The notes under the pieces were generated by a model. The model was not told where the DNA came from. It saw nothing but the letters and a program-made list of their open reading frames with translations, and ran no database searches. A DNA stretch of 64,000 nt from positions 62,001-126,000 of the forward strand of contig NZ_NFLQ01000007.1 of assembly GCF_002160985.1 (NCBI RefSeq). The letters run 5' to 3'. Of the stretch, positions 52,193 through 59,438 are shown piece after piece. Positions within the stretch are counted from its first letter, which is position 1. Every line of letters begins with the position of its first letter. The position numbers were made by a program, and so were the translations under genes. The stretch comes from Lachnoclostridium sp. An118 (GTDB lineage Bacteria > Bacillota > Clostridia > Lachnospirales > Lachnospiraceae).

Positions 52193-53545
52193 TCACGGCT
52201 GCTCAGAGGCGAGGCGGCCGGCACAGGCAAGAGCGATGCGGAAGAATTTTCCACAGCTCTTGATGCCGTATTCCGGCAGGTCGTTCATCTGCCAGCTGTC
52301 TCCGTCAAAGCTGTCCAGACTATAAAAGAAGGGGTAGAGCTCTGCCCCGCGGAAGGTGGAAACGGCCAGAGCCGCCGCATATTCCATCTCCACAGCCAGA
52401 CATCCCTGTGACCGCATCTGGGCAACCTGGGAGTCGAGCTCCCGGTAAATGGCGTCTGTGGTCCAGATTTTTCCGGTGACACTGGGGATTTGCAGCTCTG
52501 CAAGGATTTTTTTCATAAAAGTGAGAGAGTGATCCGGTGTGGTCAGCTCCGGGGAAGGCGGGCAGTAGTGGAAACTGGTGCCCTCGTCCCGCAGGGCAGA
52601 GGAGGGGAGGATGATCCGGTCCTTTGTCCTTGCTTCATCCAGGCTTCCGCAGCTCCCGAAGAGGATGATCTTCTCCGCACCCATGGCAATGACCTCCTCT
52701 AGTCCCACGGCGCAGGCGGGAGCTCCCACGCGGGAGAGAAAAAGGGCCGCTTTTTTCCCTCCGGCAGACACCTCATACACCGGCAGCTCTCCGTTGGCGG
52801 TTTTCAGGGATGCAATTACCCGGACCGGATTTTCCCGGACAAACTGTGCGATCATGTCCTGCGAGAAGGTGGTGATGCACACTCTGGGAAAGCCGGGAAT
52901 CCCGGGTATGACATCCGCAGGATTGATGAGAGCTGTCCCGGCCTTTTCCGCTTGGGCTCCAATCTGGTCCCTTACCAGGATTTTTCGGATTTCCCCTGTG
53001 ACGCGGGATGGGATAGACCGGACGGTGGGAGCAATCTGGCTGTACAGCCGGACACCCTGATAGGAAAAGAGGAGCAGATCACACACAGCAGGGATGTCCA
53101 CCTGCCGAAATTCACCCCGGCCCATGCCGTACTGTATCAGCTCTGTCCACATGTCCACAGATCGCTGGTACTGGAGGGAGATGGGATTTTCCCCGGAGGC
53201 CGCTTCCGGACTGCTGAAATATTCATAGATAGCCAGGGATAGGCAGGAGGAACTGTCTGTCATTTCCGCCTCATAGCGGTCCAGAACATCGTCCAGTATG
53301 TCAGCAGCGCTTTTACCCATTTTGATCTTCGCGCGGAATTCATTTTCCTGCAGCCCCATGAGATCATCTATGATTTCCCGGAAAATCTGTCCGGTGCTGC
53401 TGTAGTGGCAGTAGAGGCCGCCCCGGCTCAGCCCGGTAATTTCACAAATATCCTTCATGGTTACTTCTTTAAATCCCTTTTGCGAAAAGAGAGCAAGGGA
53501 TTTCTTTTTGATCCTTTCCCTGGTCTGGGCTCCGCGTATGCTCAT
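52193..53545 (-). CDS. TetR regulator fused to a nucleoside phosphorylase domain
   Basis: 450 residues from ATG 53545 (GGGAGGAA 7 nt upstream). Residues 1-60: TetR HTH (LALFSQKGFKEVTMKDICEI, GLSRGGLYCHY). Residues 60-195: TetR ligand domain. Residues about 210-450: PNP/UDP-type phosphorylase (TALINPADVIPGIPGFPRVCI, GAEKIILFGSCGSLDE, GCLAVEMEYAAALAV). Such an enzyme cleaves nucleosides with phosphate; fused to a repressor it could act as nucleoside sensor or switch. In-frame joining by deletion is the alternative. Two palindromic operators sit on its promoter. Confidence 0.85.
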   Translation of the reverse strand: MSIRGAQTRERIKKKSLALFSQKGFKEVTMKDICEITGLSRGGLYCHYSSTGQIFREIIDDLMGLQENEFRAKIKMGKSAADILDDVLDRYEAEMTDSSSCLSLAIYEYFSSPEAASGENPISLQYQRSVDMWTELIQYGMGRGEFRQVDIPAVCDLLLFSYQGVRLYSQIAPTVRSIPSRVTGEIRKILVRDQIGAQAEKAGTALINPADVIPGIPGFPRVCITTFSQDMIAQFVRENPVRVIASLKTANGELPVYEVSAGGKKAALFLSRVGAPACAVGLEEVIAMGAEKIILFGSCGSLDEARTKDRIILPSSALRDEGTSFHYCPPSPELTTPDHSLTFMKKILAELQIPSVTGKIWTTDAIYRELDSQVAQMRSQGCLAVEMEYAAALAVSTFRGAELYPFFYSLDSFDGDSWQMNDLPEYGIKSCGKFFRIALACAGRLASEQP

Positions 53546-53606
53546 ATAGGTTCCTCCCTGGTCATGATAATGAGAACGATCAATCATTTCTGTACACAAA
53601 TTTGCC

Positions 53607-53618
53607 GACACAAGTGTC
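53607..53618. promoter_or_regulatory. operator half 1 for the TetR fusion
   Basis: GACACAAGTGTC, perfect 5-bp arms around AA, just downstream of the predicted start of transcription. Confidence 0.6.
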
Positions 53619-53627
53619 TGTAAAATA

Positions 53628-53656
53628 ACTATACGACACATGTGTCGGAAAAACAA
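53628..53656 (-). promoter_or_regulatory. promoter of the TetR-phosphorylase gene
   Basis: Minus strand TTGTTT (53656-53651), 17-nt spacer, TATAGT (53633-53628). Confidence 0.65.
53634..53647. promoter_or_regulatory. operator half 2 for the TetR fusion
   Basis: CGACACATGTGTCG, a perfect 14-bp palindrome between the -35 and -10; centre is 28 bp from the other copy. Confidence 0.7.
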
Positions 53657-53682
53657 GTAAAAAGAACAATAATTGGGAATAG

Positions 53683-54237
53683 TTATGAGATCTTGGCCTT
53701 CAGATATTCGACATCTGTTTTTAGAGTAGAAACGACTTCTACCAGCAGATTGATCGTGCTCTGCTCTGAGCGCACGACGACTTTGTTCTCGAGATTTCTG
53801 ATACGGGTGCAAAGCTCCGCGTAGTGCTCTTCAGACCGCTCCTGGATACGGTCTACCTCCGTGAGTATCATGTTTTCCGTTTCCCTGAGATCATCCTTGG
53901 TGGCCATCTTTGCTTCCAGAGCCTTGAGCTCGTCCTTGGTGGCCATCTTTGCTTCCAGAGCCCTGAGATCATCCTTGGTAGCCATCTTTGCTTCCAGAGC
54001 CTTGAGCTCGTCCTTGGTGGCCATCTTTGCTTCCAGAGCCCTGAGCTCATCCTTAGTAGCCAAATTTTTGAGCTCATCCTTAGTAGCCAAATTTTTGAGC
54101 TCATCCTTAGTGACCAAATTTTTGAGATCATCCCTGGTGGCCATATCTTTGATATCGTCCTTAGTCGCCATCCCCGCGATATCCGCCTTTGTCACCATAT
54201 GCTCCGCTATGTACCGCAGCAGCTCATCGTTTGACAT
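53683..54237 (-). CDS. tandem-repeat coiled-coil protein (MATKDEL repeats)
   Basis: 184 residues with AGGAGG before ATG. After 14 residues come five nonamer units (VTKADIAGM to ATKDELKNL, 15-59) and four 13-residue units (ATKDELRALEAKM and variants, 60-111), then a coiled coil (115-184, TEVDRIQERSEEHYAELC). Copies are nearly identical in DNA (27- and 39-bp periods), so unit number can change by slippage. Resembles phage and bacterial MATKxDL repeat proteins of unknown function. Confidence 0.72.
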   Translation of the reverse strand: MSNDELLRYIAEHMVTKADIAGMATKDDIKDMATRDDLKNLVTKDELKNLATKDELKNLATKDELRALEAKMATKDELKALEAKMATKDDLRALEAKMATKDELKALEAKMATKDDLRETENMILTEVDRIQERSEEHYAELCTRIRNLENKVVVRSEQSTINLLVEVVSTLKTDVEYLKAKIS

Positions 54238-54580
54238 ATGTGTTCACCTCCTGTCTTTCATAAGGACTTGTGTCTGCGAGAAACCCAGAAGTTTACGTAA
54301 AAATCTGTAAACTAAGTATAGCACGGACACTGGAAAAATGCCAGAGGTATCCCCTTAAAAATTTTATAAATTTTCTCCGGCCCGCAGATTTCCGGTTCCT
54401 ACATGTTTTTCCAGAAAAACCATAAGGATTGTCTGCATTCCGGATGATAGACTAAGGCTGCGGCGGGAAAACAGATGTGCCGGAGACAGGAGCAGGGGGG
54501 ACCGGGGAGAGATAAAAGAGGGGCTTCCTGCAGTGGAGAGCAGCTTTGGTCAGGGATGATATAGAAGGGAGAGAGACTCT
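54238..54580. other. 343-nt gap between repeat protein and polysaccharide operon
   Basis: Holds AGTATA (54315-54320), the -10 of the repeat gene on the minus strand, with a perfect 7-bp palindrome AGTTTAC/GTAAACT (54290-54313) just downstream of it, operator-like. I saw no good promoter for the polysaccharide operon and no open frame worth calling; JUMPstart-like elements were not found. Confidence 0.4.
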
Positions 54581-55828
54581 GTGAGGCAGAAGAATGTTTT
54601 GATCGTAACAGCGGTAGCTGGTTTTTTGTGTCAGTTTGAAAAAAATACAGTGGGTATCCTGAGAAGGGCCGGGGCCCGGATACACTATGCGTCGGACTTT
54701 GATTTTCCGGCCTATGAGTTTGATGAAGAGTATTTTGCTGAAAATGAGATTAAAGTGCATCCTCTTTCTATAAGAAAGTCCCCTGTACGCATCAGAGACA
54801 ATTTTCGTGCGCTTGCGGAGCTGGTCCGCATCATCCGCAGGGAGGAGATCCACGTGGTGCACTGCCACAATCCTGTGGGCGGGGTGCTGGGCAGGCTGGC
54901 CGCGCGGCTTTCCGGGAGAAAAGTGCAGGTGATCTACACAGCCCACGGTTTCCATTTCTACAAGGGAGGACCGCTCACAAGCTGGCTCCTCTTTTATCCC
55001 GTGGAGAGAGTGCTGGCACGGCTGACAGATGTGCTGGTGACGATCAACAGGGAGGACAGACAGTGTGCCGAACGGTTTATCCTAAAGAAGGGCGGCAGGG
55101 TGGAGGCGATACCGGGGACGGGAATAGACACAGACAAATTCTGCCTGGAGCGGAGCAGGAGGCAGGAGGCGAGGAGAGTCATGGGCGTGAAGGAGGGAGA
55201 GCTCTGCCTGATGACGGCAGCCCTCCTGGACAGGGAAAAGAACTGTCAGACTGTCCTGCGCGCCCTGGAGGAGCTGGGAGATATCCCCTGTCAGTATGTG
55301 CTCTGCGGGGAGGGCCCCCTGCGCCCCCTCCTGGAGAGGGAAATAAGGCGGAGAGGGCTGGAAGGCAGGGTGAGGCTCATGGGCTTCCGGAGAGACATGG
55401 ACTTCCTCCTGCAGGGGGCGGACCTTTTCCTCTTTCCCTCCCTCAGGGAGGGACTGGGGATGGCTGCCCTGGAGGCCATGGCCTGCGGCCTTCCGGTAGT
55501 GGCCGCAGACAGCCGGGGGACGAGGGAGTATGTCCGCCAGGGAGAGAACGGCTTTCTGTGCGGCGGGCGAAAACCCGATGAGTTTGCGTGGGCAGTCAGA
55601 GCGCTGTGGCAGGGGAAGGATCTGCGGGCAGCCATGGGCAGGGAGGCAAGAAGGATGAGTCTTCAGTTTTCCCGGCAGAGGGCCGAAGAGAAAATGAAAG
55701 AAATTTACAGGAGCATTGGTGTATGGGGGGAGGAGGCAGAGGATGAAGAGAAGACAGGTTATGGAGAAGAGACCGGCAGTCAGCGTCATCATGAGTGTGT
55801 ACGATCCCAGTCCTTTTTGTCAGCTTGA
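54581..55828 (+). CDS. glycosyltransferase family 4
   Basis: 415 residues from GTG 54581 (AGAAGGGAGAGAG upstream). GT-B fold: VHCHNPVGGVLGRLAA, TAHGFHFYKGG, GTGIDTDKF, LLDREKNCQTVLRALEEL, CGEGPLRPLLE, FPSLREGLGMAALEAMACGLPV with the EX7E retaining motif. Like WecG/CapM-type GT4 enzymes that add a sugar to the lipid-linked chain. The last 86 nt overlap the next gene in another frame. First gene of the polysaccharide operon. Confidence 0.9.
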   Translation: MRQKNVLIVTAVAGFLCQFEKNTVGILRRAGARIHYASDFDFPAYEFDEEYFAENEIKVHPLSIRKSPVRIRDNFRALAELVRIIRREEIHVVHCHNPVGGVLGRLAARLSGRKVQVIYTAHGFHFYKGGPLTSWLLFYPVERVLARLTDVLVTINREDRQCAERFILKKGGRVEAIPGTGIDTDKFCLERSRRQEARRVMGVKEGELCLMTAALLDREKNCQTVLRALEELGDIPCQYVLCGEGPLRPLLEREIRRRGLEGRVRLMGFRRDMDFLLQGADLFLFPSLREGLGMAALEAMACGLPVVAADSRGTREYVRQGENGFLCGGRKPDEFAWAVRALWQGKDLRAAMGREARRMSLQFSRQRAEEKMKEIYRSIGVWGEEAEDEEKTGYGEETGSQRHHECVRSQSFLSA

Positions 55829-56624
55829 GGCGGCGGTGGGCTCGGTGCTGGAGCAGACCTTTGCGGATTTTGAGCTACTACTCTACAATGACGGCTCCAA
55901 TGAGGCCGCATCGGAGAAGATGCGGCAGCTGGCCAGGAGCGATGCCAGGATCCTTTACCTTGAGAGCGAAAAGAACAGAGGCATTGCCAGCGGGCTGAAC
56001 CGCTGTATTGAGAAGGCACGGGGGAAATATATCGCCCGGATGGACGGGGACGACCTTCTCCTCCGAGAGCGGCTTGAAGTACAGGTCCGGTTCCTGGAGC
56101 TGAATGGACAGTATGATTTTGTGGGGACCGGAGCCTGGCTTTTCGATGAGGGCGGTATCTGGGGGGAGCGTCTGATGAAGGAAAAGCCGGAAAAAGAAGA
56201 TTTCCTGCCCTTTTCTCCATACATCCATCCCACCGTCATGTTCAGGAGAAGTGTATTTGAAAAGTGCGGGCTTTACAATGAATCGGAGAAGGTCAGGAGA
56301 TGCGAGGACTACGAGCTTTTTGTGAGACTGCATATTCTGGGCTGTTATGGGTATAATCTCCAGGAGAAGCTGATCTGTTACCGGGAGGGGAAGGACAGCT
56401 GGAAAAAGAGAAGATTCTGTTACCGTCTGGATGAGATGCGCTTTCGCAGAGAAGGCTTTCAGGCTCTCGGACTCACAGGGGGAAAAGCCTGGCTGTGCCG
56501 CTTCCGCCCGCTGGCCGCGGGGCTTGTCCCGCGGATGGCGGGAAGATGGCTGAAAAGGCGGCAGGCGGTGTGCAGAGGGGAGGAGCGGATATGGACAGGA
56601 CCCATACCACAGAAAATGCAGTGA
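55743..56624 (+). CDS. glycosyltransferase family 2
   Basis: 293 residues from ATG 55743 (GGGAGGAGG 7 nt upstream). VSVIMSVYDPSPFCQLEAA, NDGSNEAASEK, GIASGLNRCIEKARGKYIARMDGDD with the DXD-type metal site, and CEDYELFVRL near the end. Inverting GT-A enzyme acting on the repeat unit at the cytoplasmic face. Overlaps both neighbours. Confidence 0.88.
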   Translation: MKRRQVMEKRPAVSVIMSVYDPSPFCQLEAAVGSVLEQTFADFELLLYNDGSNEAASEKMRQLARSDARILYLESEKNRGIASGLNRCIEKARGKYIARMDGDDLLLRERLEVQVRFLELNGQYDFVGTGAWLFDEGGIWGERLMKEKPEKEDFLPFSPYIHPTVMFRRSVFEKCGLYNESEKVRRCEDYELFVRLHILGCYGYNLQEKLICYREGKDSWKKRRFCYRLDEMRFRREGFQALGLTGGKAWLCRFRPLAAGLVPRMAGRWLKRRQAVCRGEERIWTGPIPQKMQ

Positions 56625-57892
56625 TGGAGACGGTGCGCAGCTGTGCCAGGGAGATACTGGCGCCTGCCATGGTCGAGTTTGTGAAGTGGATCTTAAGATC
56701 CGCCGGAGAGAGAAACATCCGGCGGGTCTATTTTCTTGCCAGAGATGGGTGGCCCATGTACCGGGCCGCCAGGATCTTGAGCCGGGCCGTGGAGCCGGCT
56801 GTCGACTGCCGGTATCTCTGCTGTTCCAGATATGCCCTCAGGATTCCCTGCTTTTCTCTCATGGAGAAGCAGGAGATAGCGGACCAGATCTGTGTGGGAG
56901 GGGTGGATGTGACGCTGCAAAAGCTCCTGAAAAGAGGCGGTCTGGATGACGGGGAGGTCAGAAGAGCTGCGGAGGAGCTTGGCAGGGAAACGGAGCTGGA
57001 CAGGATCCTTCCCTACAGGGAAATAGACAGGCTGCGGGAGAGCCTCATGGAGGGAGAGCTGTTCTGGAGCTATGTGTACAGGCATGCGGGGGAAGCCTAC
57101 GGGCCTGCATCCGCCTGGATCATCCAGGAGGGGCTTCTGGAGCCTGTCCGGTATGCTGTGGCAGACAGCGGATGGACAGGGAGCATGCAGCTTACGCTGA
57201 ACCGGCTTCTGGATTCCATGAGCTACAGAGGAAAGCTGGAGGGCTTTTACTATGGACTGTACCACATCCCGGAAAAGGCGGACCCCAGGGATTACCATGT
57301 ATATTATTTTGGCCCGGAAGGAAGGATAAAAAGGAAAGTCTATTTCTCCAACTGCCTGTTTGAGAGTGTATTCAGTCAGCCTGAGGGCATGTGCATCGGA
57401 TATGAGAGGACAGAAGAGGGGGTGGCTCCACTCCGGGAGGAGGTGCGGCCTGGGAACGGGGCTATCCTGGACTGTGTCACGCGGGAGGTGGAGGAGCAGG
57501 CGGGGGCGGAGAAGGAAAGCCTGCCGGAACGACTGCTGGACTGGCATATCCAGGAGCCGGGAGACGCACAGAGAAGGCTGGCACGGCTGATGGCAAGGCC
57601 CACGCGGAAAGAGGCGGAGGTGTTTGGAGGCATGGCTTTTTCCGACGATGTGCTGGATGGCGGGGAGACTCTGGCGGCGCCTCTTAGTGAGGAGCAGATC
57701 AGAGAAAACAGGTTCCTTGCCAGAGGGCTTTCCATGAGCGGGCTGCGCAGGGAGCCGGTCCACGAGAGCGCCTGGATGGAGGGCTCTATCCTTTTGTGCG
57801 GGCGCCATGTGGGACGCCATCTCTGGCACAACCGCCTGTACAAATATGCCCTGTACTACAGGAAACAGATGAGAGAGAGGAAAAAAAGATGA
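56591..57892 (+). CDS. COG5610-like domain protein without the HAD part
   Basis: 433 residues from ATG 56591 (GGGGAGGAG upstream). RRVYFLARDGWPMYRAARILSR, CRYLCCSRYALRIP and YAVADSGWTGSMQLTLNRLL align with the C-terminal half of the protein at 59435 (RRLWFLSRDGEVLKWVYDLL, AAVDVGWAGSGASSL). It is thus a free-standing version of that uncharacterised domain, frequent in capsule loci. No HAD motif I. Role in polysaccharide synthesis inferred from operon. Confidence 0.68.
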   Translation: MDRTHTTENAVMETVRSCAREILAPAMVEFVKWILRSAGERNIRRVYFLARDGWPMYRAARILSRAVEPAVDCRYLCCSRYALRIPCFSLMEKQEIADQICVGGVDVTLQKLLKRGGLDDGEVRRAAEELGRETELDRILPYREIDRLRESLMEGELFWSYVYRHAGEAYGPASAWIIQEGLLEPVRYAVADSGWTGSMQLTLNRLLDSMSYRGKLEGFYYGLYHIPEKADPRDYHVYYFGPEGRIKRKVYFSNCLFESVFSQPEGMCIGYERTEEGVAPLREEVRPGNGAILDCVTREVEEQAGAEKESLPERLLDWHIQEPGDAQRRLARLMARPTRKEAEVFGGMAFSDDVLDGGETLAAPLSEEQIRENRFLARGLSMSGLRREPVHESAWMEGSILLCGRHVGRHLWHNRLYKYALYYRKQMRERKKR

Positions 57893-58647
57893 GAGGACAT
57901 CTATATTTTGTGACAGGACAGCTTGTGGCAAGAGAGATGAAAAGGAAATACAGCCGCTCCAGGCTGGGGATCCTGTGGAGCGTGCTGAACCCTCTCCTGT
58001 CCATGGCCGTCCTGTCCATGATATTCTCCACCATGTTCCGAAAATCTATAGAGGACTATCCGGTCTACTATCTGACCGGCCTTTTGATATGGAGCTTTTT
58101 TACTGCGGCCACAAACACGGCCATGACCGCTCTGGCAGACAACCAGGCCCTGCTCCTTCAGGTGCGGCTTCCCAGGTCCGTGTTCCCTCTCTCAAGGGTG
58201 GTGACGGCTTTTGTAAATTTTCTGTATTCCCTGGCAGCCTATGCGGTCATGCTCCTTGTGTTCCGGATACCGCTGAGGGAGAGCGCGCTTGTCTTTCCGG
58301 TGATCGTCCTGTTCCTCTTTTTATTTTCCCTGGGTATGGGGTATGTCCTCTCTGTCCTCTATGTTTTTTTCGGAGATATACGTCACCTGTACGGGGTGGC
58401 CCTGACACTGTGGATGTATCTGTCCGCCCTGTTTTACCCTCTGGAGCTGCTGCCCAGGACCATGCAGGCGGTGATCTGGCAGAACCCGGTGTACAACTTT
58501 ATCGCAGGGGCCAGGGACTGTCTCCTCTACGGGAGGATGCCCCCGGCCATGGTCCTCCTTCGTATTGCTTTGTGGGGAGCCGGTATGTACGGGGCCGGCA
58601 GGGTCGTGTTTTGGAAGAGCCAGAACAGAGTAATACAGAAATTGTAA
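57889..58647 (+). CDS. ABC-2 type polysaccharide/polyol-phosphate export permease
   Basis: 252 residues, six spans. REMKRKYSRSRLGILWSVLNPLL at the N-terminus, VRLPRSVFPLSRVVTAFVNF and the end WQNPVYNFIAGARDCLLYG are TagG/Wzm marks. Starts in ATGA overlap with the previous gene. Forms the membrane channel with the ATPase downstream to flip the lipid-linked glycan. Confidence 0.92.
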   Translation: MRGHLYFVTGQLVAREMKRKYSRSRLGILWSVLNPLLSMAVLSMIFSTMFRKSIEDYPVYYLTGLLIWSFFTAATNTAMTALADNQALLLQVRLPRSVFPLSRVVTAFVNFLYSLAAYAVMLLVFRIPLRESALVFPVIVLFLFLFSLGMGYVLSVLYVFFGDIRHLYGVALTLWMYLSALFYPLELLPRTMQAVIWQNPVYNFIAGARDCLLYGRMPPAMVLLRIALWGAGMYGAGRVVFWKSQNRVIQKL

Positions 58648-58661
58648 GGAAGGTGGGAAGC

Positions 58662-59438
58662 GTGGAGAAAAGAAGAGAAGAAAGGCCGGCCATAGCCGTG
58701 CGCCATGTGAGCATGTATTATAAAGTGCCTGTGGAAGGGGCTTCCAGCTTTAAAGAATATGTCATAGGAGCGCTCAGAGGAAGGAACCGGACCAGAGTCC
58801 TGAGGGCTCTGGAGGATATCAGCTTTGATGTCAGAAGGGGAGAGGTGCTGGGGATCATCGGGACAAACGGCTCCGGGAAGAGCACTCTTCTTAAGATCAT
58901 TTCAGGCGCCCTGCTTCCGACGAGAGGGCAGGTGGAGGCAGACCGGGACAGCATCCAGCTCCTCACTCTGGGGACGGGCTTTGACCGGGAGCTGACGGCC
59001 CGGGAAAATGTCTATCTGAGCGGCGCCCTGCTGGGGTACAGCAGGGATTTCATCAGGAGGAAATACAGGAAGATCGTGGAGTTTGCGGAGCTGGAGGGGT
59101 TCATGGAACAGAAGGTGAAGAATTTTTCTTCCGGTATGGTCTCCAGGCTCGGATTTGCCATTGCCACGGCCAGAGAGACGCCGGGTATCCTGATCCTGGA
59201 CGAAGTGCTCAGCGTGGGGGATATGTTCTTCCGGGAAAAAAGCGCCGGGCGCATCCAGGAGATGATACACAGCGGAGCCACGGTGCTGATCGTATCCCAC
59301 TCTGTTGACACGGTGCGGAAGAACTGCACCCGGGCCCTGTGGATAGAGAAGGGCCGTCAGCGGATGGACGGGGAGCCCGGGGAGGTGTGTGCGGCGTACA
59401 CGGATTGGGGGAAGCGGAGAAAGGAAGTGGGGAGATGA
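58662..59438 (+). CDS. polysaccharide export ABC ATPase (TagH/Wzt type)
   Basis: 258 residues from GTG 58662 (AAGGTGGGAAG region upstream). Walker A GTNGSGKST, signature FSSGMVSRLGFA, Walker B ILILDEVLS, H-loop VSHS. Typical N-terminal ALEDISFDVRRGEVLGIIG. No C-terminal carbohydrate-binding extension, so it is of the short Wzt class. Partner of the permease just before. Confidence 0.93.
   Translation: MEKRREERPAIAVRHVSMYYKVPVEGASSFKEYVIGALRGRNRTRVLRALEDISFDVRRGEVLGIIGTNGSGKSTLLKIISGALLPTRGQVEADRDSIQLLTLGTGFDRELTARENVYLSGALLGYSRDFIRRKYRKIVEFAELEGFMEQKVKNFSSGMVSRLGFAIATARETPGILILDEVLSVGDMFFREKSAGRIQEMIHSGATVLIVSHSVDTVRKNCTRALWIEKGRQRMDGEPGEVCAAYTDWGKRRKEVGR

Noticed and set aside
52193-53812. 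Longer start of the TetR fusion at 53812
   Set aside because: The extra 89 residues read through the operators and promoter and have no ribosome site; ATG 53545 has one.
53883-54160. CRISPR-like direct repeats
   Set aside because: The 27- and 39-bp units are contiguous, in frame and code for MATKDEL repeats; there are no unique spacers.
57975-58661. Long N-terminal extension of the ABC ATPase frame
   Set aside because: It overlaps the permease gene in another frame; the GTG at 58662 with a ribosome site gives a normal-length Wzt/TagH.
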